Assembly (NCBI GenBank): GCA_009927445.1
Contig: RFMZ01000184.1
Location: 1 to 40,304 of the forward strand
Length of the DNA stretch: 40,304 nucleotides
Direction of reading: 5' to 3'
Origin: Betaproteobacteria bacterium
GTDB taxonomy: Bacteria; Pseudomonadota; Gammaproteobacteria; Burkholderiales; Burkholderiaceae
Shown: one piece after another, positions 1-8,569 of the stretch
Layout: every line of letters begins with the position of its first letter
How positions within the stretch are numbered: the stretch's first letter is position 1
Program-made: the position numbers and the translations under genes
The notes under the pieces: generated by a model
What the model was told of the DNA's origin: nothing
Seen by the model: only the letters and a program-made list of their open reading frames with translations
Database searches by the model: none

Positions 1-516
1 GATACAAGCGAGCAGTTACGTGACCCTTGTGGTATAAGTTTTACTAGGGTTTTGGGGGCTTGAATTTTATGGTTCACAAATCAGGCTATCGATCACCAGC
101 ATCAGAAAGTTGGGTGCTGAAACACCCCAAGAGATTTTAATTAAGATAGGCTAGACTTTTTTTAAGCCAATCCAGCTATTGGGGGATATTAAATCAGGTG
201 GCGGTTGAAATTTTGCAGGTGTTTGAAAAATACGCGGGAATTTTTAGTGACTTAAATTGAAAATCTTGTGTTTTTATCCTTCTCAATTGATTCAGCTCTT
301 TCTGTTACCGAATTTACAAAATTAGAAAATACTACAATCCTTTTTGAATGGTGATGCTTCCTCCTTTTTAATATCAGATGAGTCAAAATATTTTCTAAAC
401 GATAGAAATAAGCGTGGCTTATAATTTTCAAAGGGATTTTGTGACTTGCAACTTCGTTCTTGAGGAAATCAAGGCTAAATTTGTTTTCTATCTTCAATGG
501 GATTAAAGAGCATGCT

Positions 517-546
517 CCCCCTTGAAATTGAATTATTAACCCATAT
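517..546 (+). promoter_or_regulatory. Sigma-32 (RpoH) type heat-shock promoter of htpG
   Basis: The -35 element CCCCCTTGAAA (517-527) is followed after 11 bases by ACCCATAT (539-546). This is close to the sigma-32 consensus CTTGAAA, 11-16 bases, CCCCATNT. It sits about 46 bases before the htpG start codon, giving a leader of roughly 40 nt. HtpG is a classical heat-shock protein, which supports the call; use of the site is inferred. Confidence 0.75.
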
Positions 547-578
547 CTTATATAAATATTAACCTTTAATTATTTTTT

Positions 579-589
579 AGGACGGTCCT
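579..589 (+). promoter_or_regulatory. htpG ribosome binding site inside a small hairpin
   Basis: The only Shine-Dalgarno-like stretch before the htpG ATG is AGGA at 579-582. Three bases later TCCT (586-589) pairs with it perfectly, forming AGGA-CGG-TCCT. Such a weak hairpin over a ribosome binding site could melt on warming and add translational control to the heat-shock promoter. This is inference; the stem is short and may be chance. Confidence 0.35.
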
Positions 590-592
590 TAG

Positions 593-2494
593 ATGTCGAC
601 TCAAAACAAAGAAACCCTTGATTTTCAAGCAGAAATTCAGCAATTACTCAAATTAATGATTCACTCTCTTTATTCTAATAAAGAAATTTTTTTAAGAGAG
701 TTAATATCAAATGCCTCTGACGCTGCAGATAAACTTCGATTTGAGGCCATAAATCATCCAAATTGGTATGAGGACGATTCTGACCTTAGCATTCAAGTTG
801 CTGTGGATCAATCAAAAAATACAATTACTATTTCTGATAACGGTATCGGAATGAGTCGCGAGGAAATAATTACCAATCTAGGCACTATCGCCAAATCAGG
901 TACCAAAGAATTCTTTTCCAAATTATCAGGAGACCAACAAAAAGATGCCTCACTTATTGGCCAATTCGGTGTTGGCTTTTATTCTGGCTTTATCGTCGCA
1001 GATTCTATTAGCGTTGAGTCAAGAAAAGCTGGGCTTACCAAAGAGCAGGCGGTCCGTTGGGAGTCTGCAGGAGATGGCGCCTTCACTGTAGAACAAGTTT
1101 CTAAAGACCGTCGAGGAACCACAATTACTCTTCACATCAAACCTGAAGAGTCTGAATTACTTAATTCATGGAAAATTAAGTCTATTATTCGCAAGTATTC
1201 TGACCATATTTCAATCCCTATTCAAATGTTTAAAGAAGAGTGGAGTGAAGAATCTAAATCTCAAGTTATTAAAGATGAATTAGAGACCATTAACGAAGCT
1301 AATGCTCTTTGGACGCGAAACAAAAATGATATTAGTGAAGATCAATATCATGAGTTTTATAAAAATATTTCCAATGATTTCGAAAATCCTCTCAGTTATA
1401 GTCATAACCGTGTCGAGGGTCGAAGTGAATTTACGCAGCTTCTTTATATTCCTAAAAAAGCTCCTTTTGATTTATGGGATAGAAGTAAGCGCAGTGGAAT
1501 TAAACTTTATGTCAAACGTGTATTCATTATGGATGACTCTGAGCAGTTATTACCTACCTACTTACGCTTTATCAGTGGCATTATCGATTCAGCCGATCTT
1601 CCTTTAAACGTTTCTAGAGAAATTTTACAAGAGTCAAAGGATGTAAAATTTATTCGGGAAAGTTCTACTAAGCGTGTTCTAAGTCAACTTGAAGATCTCT
1701 CTTCTAGTGTCGAAGAAGCTAAGCGTGAAGATTACCAATTATTCTGGAATGCTTTCGGACAGGTTCTTAAAGAAGGCCTTGGTGAAGACCATGCAAACTT
1801 AGATAAATTAAGCAAGCTTCTTCGTTTTGCTAACTCCACGCAAAATTCTGATATTCAAAATGTTTCCCTTTCTGACTACGTTTCTCGCATGAAGGAAGGT
1901 CAAGATAAGATTTATTTTGTCACTGCTGACTCGTACTTGGCCGCTAAAAATAGTCCTCATCTAGAAATATTTAATAAAAAAGGAATTGAAGTACTTTTAT
2001 TAACAGATCGCATTGACGAATGGATGCTTTCTTTTTTAACTACTTTTGATAATAAACCCTTAACGTCTGTCGCCAAAGGAGATTTAGACTTAGGGTCTCT
2101 CACTGATGTTTCTGAAAAAGAAGAGCAAAAGGAGGCTGAAAAAGAATTTGTTGATTTGCTTGACCGGATGAAAAAGGTTTTAAGCGAAAAAGCCAAGGAT
2201 GTCCGTCTAACATTTAGATTAACTGACTCCCCCGCATGCCTAGTGGCCGATGAAAACGAGTTGTCAGGTAATTTACTGCGAATGCTTAAAGCTGCTGGCC
2301 AACCTGCTCCGGACTCAAAGCCCATTTTAGAAATCAATACTAGCCATCCCCTAGTTAAAAAAGTCCAAAGTACTAGTGTGGATTTTGAAGAGTGGGCACA
2401 TACTCTTTTTGATCAAGCCCTAATTGCTGAGGGTGGACAACTATCTGATCCAGGAAGTTTTGTAAAACGGATCAATCATCTACTTCTTAACTAG
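593..2494 (+). CDS. htpG: HtpG, Hsp90-family molecular chaperone
   Basis: Cytosolic ATP-dependent chaperone that helps mature and protect client proteins under heat stress. The 633-residue product is the normal length for bacterial HtpG. The N-terminal GHKL ATPase carries [10 protein letters not shown] (about residues 40-49), the DNGIGM loop and GQFGVGFYS, all part of the ATP site. The middle domain has the conserved stretch around [11 protein letters not shown] and LQESK, followed by the C-terminal dimerisation domain. The ATG is chosen because the family N-terminus ([13 protein letters not shown]) follows directly. A sigma-32 type promoter lies upstream and a strong terminator downstream, so it is probably transcribed alone and heat-induced. 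No defects seen. Confidence 0.98.
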   Translation: MSTQNKETLDFQAEIQQLLKLMIHSLYSNKEIFLRELISNASDAADKLRFEAINHPNWYEDDSDLSIQVAVDQSKNTITISDNGIGMSREEIITNLGTIAKSGTKEFFSKLSGDQQKDASLIGQFGVGFYSGFIVADSISVESRKAGLTKEQAVRWESAGDGAFTVEQVSKDRRGTTITLHIKPEESELLNSWKIKSIIRKYSDHISIPIQMFKEEWSEESKSQVIKDELETINEANALWTRNKNDISEDQYHEFYKNISNDFENPLSYSHNRVEGRSEFTQLLYIPKKAPFDLWDRSKRSGIKLYVKRVFIMDDSEQLLPTYLRFISGIIDSADLPLNVSREILQESKDVKFIRESSTKRVLSQLEDLSSSVEEAKREDYQLFWNAFGQVLKEGLGEDHANLDKLSKLLRFANSTQNSDIQNVSLSDYVSRMKEGQDKIYFVTADSYLAAKNSPHLEIFNKKGIEVLLLTDRIDEWMLSFLTTFDNKPLTSVAKGDLDLGSLTDVSEKEEQKEAEKEFVDLLDRMKKVLSEKAKDVRLTFRLTDSPACLVADENELSGNLLRMLKAAGQPAPDSKPILEINTSHPLVKKVQSTSVDFEEWAHTLFDQALIAEGGQLSDPGSFVKRINHLLLN

Positions 2495-2520
2495 CCCACA
2501 ATTAACCCTAAGCTGGACAA

Positions 2521-2549
2521 AATAGCCCTACAGGGCTATTTGCATTTTT
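2521..2549. terminator. Bidirectional intrinsic terminator between htpG and ntrX
   Basis: AATAGCCCT (2521-2529) and AGGGCTATT (2532-2540) form a perfect stem. It is followed on the plus strand by TGCATTTTT, and on the minus strand the stem runs into TTTT. It lies between two convergent genes and can serve both htpG and the ntrYX operon. Confidence 0.85.
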
Positions 2550-2574
2550 CAATCAACGTTCTTAGAACTGCGAA

Positions 2575-3312
2575 CTAACTGGAAGGGCTGGGGTTGCTAT
2601 GGCTGCCTATTTTTCGCACATCAATGCCTAAAGCTTTCAATTTGCGATACAAGTGCGTTCTCTCTAGGCCAGTTTGCTCAGAAACTCGAGTCATACTACC
2701 GCCAGTTTGTTTCAAATGGTACTCGAAATAAGCCTTTTCAAAGATATCGCGCGCCTCTCTCAACGGGAGATCAAAGTGGCCGGGGGATAGTTCTTGGGAA
2801 GAGACTAAATTGGTGGTTACGGATCCCTCATTTTTATTGGCCAAATTGAATTGTGCCTCTTTTGAAGCACTCAAAAAAGCCCCATTATAAGTTTGATTTG
2901 CTACATACTCCTTGATATTACTATTGGTTTTTACAGCCTCTTTTGGACTAATTCGCTCTAAGGCTTGGCTCACTGTTTTTAAAAGTTTTTGTAATGCAAT
3001 GGGCTTTTCTAAAAAGCTACATGCGCCAATTCTAGTCGCCTCAACTGCTGTGTCAATCGTGGCATGACCTGACATCATCACTACTGGCATTGTCAATTTA
3101 TTATCCTTAGACCACTCTTTTAATAACGTAACTCCGTCTGTATCTGGCATCCAAATATCTAATAAAACAAGATCTGGCTGTAGTTGATCACGAATGGTTC
3201 TCGCTTGTTGGGCGTTCTCAGCTGAATATACAACATGCCCCTCATCACTCAAAATTTCATTGAGTAATTCTCTAATACCCATTTCGTCATCTACTACAAG
3301 TATATTTGCCAT
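2575..3312 (-). CDS. ntrX: NtrX-type response regulator lacking the AAA+ domain
   Basis: Two-component response regulator, partner of the NtrY kinase encoded just upstream, from which it is separated by 51 bp. The 245 residues contain a receiver domain (about 1-120) with acidic pair D8/D9, phospho-acceptor D52 in LVLLDIWMPD, S81 and K103. A poorly conserved linker follows, then a C-terminal Fis-type helix-turn-helix (about 185-232, with LERTHLYRKLKALGI). Classical NtrX and NtrC proteins carry a sigma-54-interacting AAA+ ATPase of about 240 residues between these parts; here it is absent, so activation of sigma-54 polymerase is not expected. It more likely acts as a simple DNA-binding activator or repressor. 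The exact regulon cannot be read from the sequence. Confidence 0.88.
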   Translation of the reverse strand: MANILVVDDEMGIRELLNEILSDEGHVVYSAENAQQARTIRDQLQPDLVLLDIWMPDTDGVTLLKEWSKDNKLTMPVVMMSGHATIDTAVEATRIGACSFLEKPIALQKLLKTVSQALERISPKEAVKTNSNIKEYVANQTYNGAFLSASKEAQFNLANKNEGSVTTNLVSSQELSPGHFDLPLREARDIFEKAYFEYHLKQTGGSMTRVSEQTGLERTHLYRKLKALGIDVRKIGSHSNPSPSS

Positions 3313-3363
3313 AACGTATTGTCCTATGAAATTATTTTACTGTATCTTTTTTTGTAATTATTT

Positions 3364-5610
3364 TTATGCGAGATTCTCAAAAAGAATAGAGATTCTTGCT
3401 CCGTAGATCAATTGATCTTTCATTCTATTTTTTAATTCAATTCGTGCGCCATGTTCATCGACAATTTTTTTCACCACAGCTAAGCCTAGTCCCGTACCCT
3501 TCATTTTTGATGTTATGTATGGCTCAAATGCCCGACTTAAAATTCGCGGAGAAAATCCCGGCCCATTATCTGCAACCGATAAACGAACCACATTTTCAGA
3601 TTTATTTTTAAGACCTTCGTAACTAACTAACTCAGTTCGTATTTGAATATCTGGATCGGAATGAATTTCATTAGCTGCATCTAAAGCGTTCTGTAAGATA
3701 TTATGGATTACCTGTCTTAATTGCGTAGGATCCCCTATAAGTAAGGGACATTTTGGATCTAAGTCTAAGGTAATATGGTGATCTTCATAAAGCCCCATCA
3801 CCTCTAAAATTAGCTTATTCAAATCTAGCGCCTGCATTTGTGACTTACTTTGCTTTGCAAAATCTCTAAAGTTATTTACCATAGACTTCATTGCCTGAAC
3901 TTGAGCAATAATTGTATTTGTTCCCTTAAAAATAATATCTTCTTGCTCGGGGGTTAATTTTCCAGTTAATTTTTGATAGATTCTGTCTGCCGATAATTGT
4001 ATTGGTGTTAGAGGGTTTTTAATCTCATGCGCAAGTCGCTGTGCTACCTCGCCCCATGCTTGAGATCTCTGCGCTGCAATAACATCAGTAATATCGTCAA
4101 ACACAATAATAAATTGCTTTCCTAGTAATTCCGTACCGCGAGCAAGTAACAAGGGTGAAAGCTCCACTTCTGTCTGCGTTAAATCATAAAGTGCTATTTG
4201 TCTTTGCCAAGATGACTTTACATCCGGGACCCGGTCAGAATGGACTCTTTCTGAATCAGTTTCTACTTCCCCTACCGAGACCATGTTCGACTTGAATGAC
4301 TCCCTAATCGTTTCTTCAAAAAAGCGCAACTCTGGGGCAAAACTTAATGGCTTACCGATAAGGTCAGATAAATCTCTCTCTAAGATTCTATTAGCACCAT
4401 CATTCGCAACAACTAAACAATAGTTACTATCTAAAACGCAAACGCCGGCTGTTAAGTTCGCTAAAACGGATTCAGAAAATTCTTTTGCCTCTTGCAATGA
4501 CTGTCTCGCCTCAGAAATTTGCTTGGTCATATTATTAAACTGCCGCGTCAACATCCCGAGCTCATCTTTGGTATTAATTTCTGGCTTAGGTGACAAGTCT
4601 CCTTGTGCCACAGCCTGTGTACCCTTTAAGAGCATCAGTAATGGTTGAGCTAATTGCCTACCTAATATTAATGCTAATAAAATTGCCACAAATAGGGCCA
4701 AAAACATCGTTAATGTTAAAGATCCTATATACATTTTACGAAGGCCTAGTCGACTTAAGGTTTTTTCCTGATAGTCGCTATAAGCCTGTTGAACAGTCTT
4801 AGCCTCTTCCACAATTAAGGGCGGTAAATGTCTTGTGAGTTTTAAAAATGTTTTAGTTGGCAAAAGATATAGCGCAGTATATTGATAACTTTCAATTTGA
4901 CTTGCATTTCCAAGGGTTTCTAACATAACACCCCTGCCAATTTGTCGAGTAATTGGAATTAATTCAAGATACTGCCTACTTTGATTAGGTTCTGTTGAGT
5001 TACAAAAGTGACTAGCCAATACCCTCCCATCCTGATTGATCAGTTCGACCGAGTCGACCGGCATTTCGGTGCATAATTTACTTAACTCCTCAGAATTTAG
5101 GGCATTTTTTTTATGCGCCAAAATGCTAAGAGCTAGGCCTCTTTCTAAAAAGTCCTCCTGACCTACCTCAAAAGAGTATCTACCCAAATTAAGCCCCGCC
5201 TCTAAGGCCGACTCAACGTTCACATTAAACCAAGTGTCAATACTTCGCCCAACGAATTGGAGTGAAACAGAGTAGAGGATAGCACCAGGTAAAACACCAA
5301 CTAAGCCGAAGATCATTGCTAGTTTTGCTATCAACCTTGTACCAAAGTACCGCTGTCGCCAGCGAATGGTTAGTGTCACAACTAAAACAATGATCACCAA
5401 CAAAAGTATCGCACCAACGACCAGATTAATCCCATACAACCAAACAAAGTATTGGCTAAAGAACTTTGCATCCTCACTCATTCCCACAAGCAAACTCACC
5501 AACAATATGGCCAGCAAAGAAACTAGTGTCACAAATAATATGATTTCTTTTCTCATCTGCTGTTTGCCAACAATTAATGACTCCACGGGCATAGTTGCTA
5601 ATGAGTTCAT
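3364..5610 (-). CDS. ntrY: NtrY-type membrane sensor histidine kinase
   Basis: Inner-membrane sensor kinase expected to phosphorylate the downstream NtrX-like regulator. The 748 residues show hydrophobic segments at about 22-43, 57-82 and 95-118, a periplasmic sensor region to about 295, a fourth segment (297-318), a HAMP domain (319-372) and a PAS domain (about 380-480). The HisKA region has the H-box LAHEIKNPLTP, with H528 as phosphorylation site. The HATPase domain has LQNALDAAN, DNGPGFS (681-687) and KGTGLGL (704-710). The start ATG overlaps the stop of the DUF4390 gene (ATGA), which shows translational coupling. The fusion of NtrY, DUF4390, RsmB and Fmt genes in one operon is typical of Burkholderiales. 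Confidence 0.93.
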   Translation of the reverse strand: MNSLATMPVESLIVGKQQMRKEIILFVTLVSLLAILLVSLLVGMSEDAKFFSQYFVWLYGINLVVGAILLLVIIVLVVTLTIRWRQRYFGTRLIAKLAMIFGLVGVLPGAILYSVSLQFVGRSIDTWFNVNVESALEAGLNLGRYSFEVGQEDFLERGLALSILAHKKNALNSEELSKLCTEMPVDSVELINQDGRVLASHFCNSTEPNQSRQYLELIPITRQIGRGVMLETLGNASQIESYQYTALYLLPTKTFLKLTRHLPPLIVEEAKTVQQAYSDYQEKTLSRLGLRKMYIGSLTLTMFLALFVAILLALILGRQLAQPLLMLLKGTQAVAQGDLSPKPEINTKDELGMLTRQFNNMTKQISEARQSLQEAKEFSESVLANLTAGVCVLDSNYCLVVANDGANRILERDLSDLIGKPLSFAPELRFFEETIRESFKSNMVSVGEVETDSERVHSDRVPDVKSSWQRQIALYDLTQTEVELSPLLLARGTELLGKQFIIVFDDITDVIAAQRSQAWGEVAQRLAHEIKNPLTPIQLSADRIYQKLTGKLTPEQEDIIFKGTNTIIAQVQAMKSMVNNFRDFAKQSKSQMQALDLNKLILEVMGLYEDHHITLDLDPKCPLLIGDPTQLRQVIHNILQNALDAANEIHSDPDIQIRTELVSYEGLKNKSENVVRLSVADNGPGFSPRILSRAFEPYITSKMKGTGLGLAVVKKIVDEHGARIELKNRMKDQLIYGARISILFENLA

Positions 5611-6173
5611 TTTGTCGCTCTGGCTTTAGGGGTAATCGTAAACTGATGCCAATCGCTTAACACTGTCCAGTCCCTGGTATTCAGGGCATTTATCTGAAAG
5701 GGCTTGGGAAGCTTAGTTAAGTCTAAGCGCATTCGCATTGCCCCCTGATAAGTCTGCCCATTATCTAAAACAGCTAAATCAGCAACTTGCCAACCACCGA
5801 TCGCCCCAATTTGGATCAATGCTTCGCTAATACTGTTCGCCGAATACGTAAAGCCCTCAGTACTAATACGATATTGTTGCGTTAACGGTTGATAAGATAA
5901 TCGGATATTTTTATTAGTCTGAATGAGTTTTTCTTCAAACCAATACCACCTTCCTCTAGTTATCTGCAATTCTGTAACAAAATAAAAAGGAATCCCTTTT
6001 TTGATCGCCTCTACTAATTCTGCCGGTAGCTCCACCGAATAAGAAGCACTAATAGTCCAAGATTTTTCAACTGGCTCAAAACTAAATTGGCGAAGCTTAA
6101 TTCCTTCTGCCAAAGCAAAACTCAGGCATGCATAAAACATTACCAAAATTAGTGCGCTTAAAAAAAACCGCAT
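5607..6173 (-). CDS. DUF4390 family secreted or periplasmic protein
   Basis: Protein of unknown function, 188 residues. I place the start at the ATG at 6173 because it opens with a clear signal peptide (MRFFLSALILVMFYACLSFALA) and begins five bases after the rsmB stop; a longer reading frame that runs back into rsmB is an artefact. The mature part is rich in alternating hydrophobic residues and resembles the DUF4390 family, which in betaproteobacteria lies between rsmB and ntrY as here. It overlaps ntrY by four bases. A role as a periplasmic input or partner of NtrY is a reasonable guess from gene order alone. Confidence 0.8.
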   Translation of the reverse strand: MRFFLSALILVMFYACLSFALAEGIKLRQFSFEPVEKSWTISASYSVELPAELVEAIKKGIPFYFVTELQITRGRWYWFEEKLIQTNKNIRLSYQPLTQQYRISTEGFTYSANSISEALIQIGAIGGWQVADLAVLDNGQTYQGAMRMRLDLTKLPKPFQINALNTRDWTVLSDWHQFTITPKARATK

Positions 6174-6178
6174 TCGTT

Positions 6179-7492
6179 TTATGTTAATTTTTGTAATTTC
6201 CCATAAAAAAAGCCATCGTGCCACTCCGAAGGTAATAGTTGATTTAATGAGTTTAAACGCAAAGCATTTGGATGTTCTTCTAAAAATAACTGAATTTGCT
6301 CTTCCCCCTCTTCTGGGAAAATGGAGCAGGAGACATACAACAGCTCCCCACCGGGCTTCAAAAGATCCCAAAGAGACCTTAATATCTGTTGTTGAGTAAT
6401 TTTTAATCCAACAAAGTCACTCTCCCTGCGTAAGTATAAAATATCTGGGTGTCGTCGAATAATCCCAGTTGCCGAACAAGGCGTATCTGCCAAAATTCGA
6501 TCAAACTGCTTTTTATCCCACCACAACTCGGGTTTACTCGCATCTCCAATTAGCAGTTTTGCTGACAAGCCTAATCGGGTAATATTTTCATTGACCCTCG
6601 CCAATCGCTCTTGATTAATCTCTAAGGCAGTTAAGGATATATTTGCCAATTCTAAAAGATGGGTACTTTTTCCACCAGGTGCAGCGCAAGCATCTAAAAC
6701 ATCTTCGCCATCTTTTGGCGAAAGAAGATGCCCAGCCATCTGCGCACCTAGATCTTGAACAGAAACCCCGCCCGAAGAGAAGTGTGGTAATTTTGATATG
6801 GGCATAGATTGCTCCAAACAGACAGCTTGCGGCGCCAACTTTAAAATCTCTGTTGGGATTTCTAAAGCACTCATATGTACTTTACGAAGCTCTTCTACAT
6901 ACTCTTCGCGGGTAAATACTTTAGGGTTTACACGCACAAATAACTTTGCTGGAAAAAGGTTCGTTTTTAAAATCTTTTGCCATTCTTTAGGATAGGCCTT
7001 TTGTAATTTATATGTCCACCATTGTGGATAATGATTTTGATGCCGATTCAATAAAATATCAAAGTCTTGGGGATGTTCTATTAAGCGCCGAAGTACAGCA
7101 TTAATCATGCCTTTCGCATGGGCTATTTTGGGCAAATTACTAGCTGCCTTTACTGTTTCATTGACCAGCGTGTGGGCGGGATAATGATTCGGCGACTCAG
7201 GGTATAAAGTCGCTGCCGCAAGCACAAGAAGATCCTCAACCTCATCGCTCATTTTCTTGGGAATGTAAGTTGCTAATAATTTAAGCGTTGCTGGTTTGAA
7301 CCTAAACGCCGTATAACTTAGACTCTGGACTGCCGATCGAATATCCTTCGGGGAACTTTCTAAAGCCTGTGTGAGTGAAATCCCACGCCTTACTTGAGCA
7401 AATAAATCTACTGAACTAGTCAGTGCCCTATGAAGACTGGCACCTCGTTCTAGACTCACAGCAGGTACCTCAATTACTTTTGTTGTATTCAC
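6179..7492 (-). CDS. rsmB: RsmB, 16S rRNA m5C967 methyltransferase
   Basis: SAM-dependent enzyme that methylates C967 (E. coli numbering) of 16S rRNA in the cytosol. The 437 residues have an N-terminal NusB-like RNA-binding domain (about 18-145) and a C-terminal methyltransferase. SAM motif I is DACAAPGGKSTHLLE (267-281). The two cysteines of the m5C mechanism are C339 in DTPCSATGI and the catalytic C389 in VSCSIFPEE. The start is GTG at 7492, preceded by AGGA at a suitable distance. It lies 78 bp after fmt and 5 bp before the DUF4390 gene in the same operon. Length and motifs are normal. Confidence 0.95.
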   Translation of the reverse strand: MNTTKVIEVPAVSLERGASLHRALTSSVDLFAQVRRGISLTQALESSPKDIRSAVQSLSYTAFRFKPATLKLLATYIPKKMSDEVEDLLVLAAATLYPESPNHYPAHTLVNETVKAASNLPKIAHAKGMINAVLRRLIEHPQDFDILLNRHQNHYPQWWTYKLQKAYPKEWQKILKTNLFPAKLFVRVNPKVFTREEYVEELRKVHMSALEIPTEILKLAPQAVCLEQSMPISKLPHFSSGGVSVQDLGAQMAGHLLSPKDGEDVLDACAAPGGKSTHLLELANISLTALEINQERLARVNENITRLGLSAKLLIGDASKPELWWDKKQFDRILADTPCSATGIIRRHPDILYLRRESDFVGLKITQQQILRSLWDLLKPGGELLYVSCSIFPEEGEEQIQLFLEEHPNALRLNSLNQLLPSEWHDGFFYGKLQKLT

Positions 7493-7570
7493 AAATCCTA
7501 ACCATTTCTTGTTTATAAATTACAAACCTCTTCCCATAACGCTTGATCGAGAATTTTTTTCTTTACCACT

Positions 7571-8569
7571 TTATGGATCGGTAGAAAAACATTGCCCCAC
7601 TTCTAAATGGTCAGTTTTTGCAAAAAGTGCTGCTGATATTTTTTTGGCTCCAGGCCTTTGAACCTCTAGAATCCGCAGCACTCCCCTTTGTCCAGCGACT
7701 AAAATACCGTCTTCATCAATCTGAATAATTTGACCTGCTAGTCCTTGATCATTACCATTAGCGTTACGCAATATATTTTCTGACAACCCAATTTTTAAAA
7801 GTGCCTGATTTAGGTAAGTATAAGCACCAGGACTTGGTGAAAACGCTCTTATTAAGCGATCAATCTCAACCGCGTCTTTTTTCCAGTCAATTTTAGCTTC
7901 TTCTTTTAATATTTTTTGAGCATAAATTACGCCCGCATTGGCTTGTTCTTGAAGTTTAAAAACCTGACCGCAGAATAGGCCATTTAAAACTTCATTCAGC
8001 AATTTTCCACCCTGTAGGGCTAATTTCCCGTGAAGTACTCCTGCGGTATCTTGCGCACTGATTGTTAAAGCTTCTTGAAGAATAATAGGGCCGGTGTCTA
8101 GACCCTCTGCCATCCTCATAATACAAGTACCAGTTAGTTGATCACCAGCCAAAATAGCACGCTGAATTGGAGCGGCACCTCGCCATCGTGGCAAAAGTGA
8201 TGCATGCACATTAATACAACCCAAGGGTGATGCTCTAGCCCCTAAATCAAGGAGCCATTTCGGTAAAATCAAGCCATATGCTGCAACAACCATTACATCA
8301 AAAGTACTGGTTTCTAAAACTTGCTTGGCGTAAAAAGCCTCTTCTGAGTATTTGCTATCTAACTTCAACGAGTGGGGTTGTAAAACCGGAATTTGATGAT
8401 ACAAAGCAGTCTGTTTTACTGGGCTTTGCTGAAGCTTGAGTCCACGACCACCAGGTCGATCAGGCTGTGTCATTACTAAAACTACCTCATATTTAGCTTG
8501 AATAATCATGCTTAAAATTTCAGCGGCGAACTCAGGAGTTCCAGCAAAGACAACTTTTAAACTTCTCAC
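7571..8569 (-). CDS. fmt: Methionyl-tRNA formyltransferase
   Basis: Formylates initiator Met-tRNA with 10-formyl-THF, needed for bacterial translation initiation. I choose the GTG at 8569, not the upstream ATG, because the family N-terminus (RSLKVVFAGTPEFAA) starts there and a strong ribosome binding site (GGGGAGG) lies six bases before it. The 332-residue product has the N-terminal formyltransferase fold, with N120 and H122 in INVHASLLPRWRG and D158 in EGLDTG as catalytic residues, and the C-terminal tRNA-binding domain. The start overlaps the stop of the ArnT-like gene as GTGA, so the two are translationally coupled. Its usual partner def is not adjacent; it lies about 4 kb away beyond the glycosyltransferase genes. 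Confidence 0.96.
   Translation of the reverse strand: MRSLKVVFAGTPEFAAEILSMIIQAKYEVVLVMTQPDRPGGRGLKLQQSPVKQTALYHQIPVLQPHSLKLDSKYSEEAFYAKQVLETSTFDVMVVAAYGLILPKWLLDLGARASPLGCINVHASLLPRWRGAAPIQRAILAGDQLTGTCIMRMAEGLDTGPIILQEALTISAQDTAGVLHGKLALQGGKLLNEVLNGLFCGQVFKLQEQANAGVIYAQKILKEEAKIDWKKDAVEIDRLIRAFSPSPGAYTYLNQALLKIGLSENILRNANGNDQGLAGQIIQIDEDGILVAGQRGVLRILEVQRPGAKKISAALFAKTDHLEVGQCFSTDP

Larger units (their letters stand above)
1..592. other. Gene-poor left flank
   Basis: I see no convincing gene here. On the plus strand the first 63 bases are open in frame 1 and end in TGA, so they could be the last 20 codons of a gene to the left, but nothing in them is recognisable. An imperfect hairpin near 110-128 (TTGGGTG, CACCCCAA with a bulge) could end that gene, but it lacks a proper T-tract. 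A minus-strand open frame at 252-497 starts with TTG, has no ribosome binding site and resembles nothing I know. The last 80 bases hold the htpG promoter and leader. Confidence 0.4.

Noticed and set aside
110..128. Possible terminator for a gene left of the window
   Set aside because: The stem needs a bulge and is followed by mixed sequence instead of a T-tract.
252..497. Minus-strand open frame of 81 codons left of htpG
   Set aside because: It starts with TTG, has no ribosome binding site, is low in complexity and resembles no known family; chance open frames of this length are common in AT-rich DNA.
1957..2337. 126-codon minus-strand open frame
   Set aside because: Antisense to the C-terminal part of htpG; serine-rich shadow translation without a start signal.
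6174..6371. N-terminal extension of the DUF4390 gene into rsmB
   Set aside because: The extension overlaps rsmB in another frame and would bury the signal peptide that starts at the ATG at 6173.
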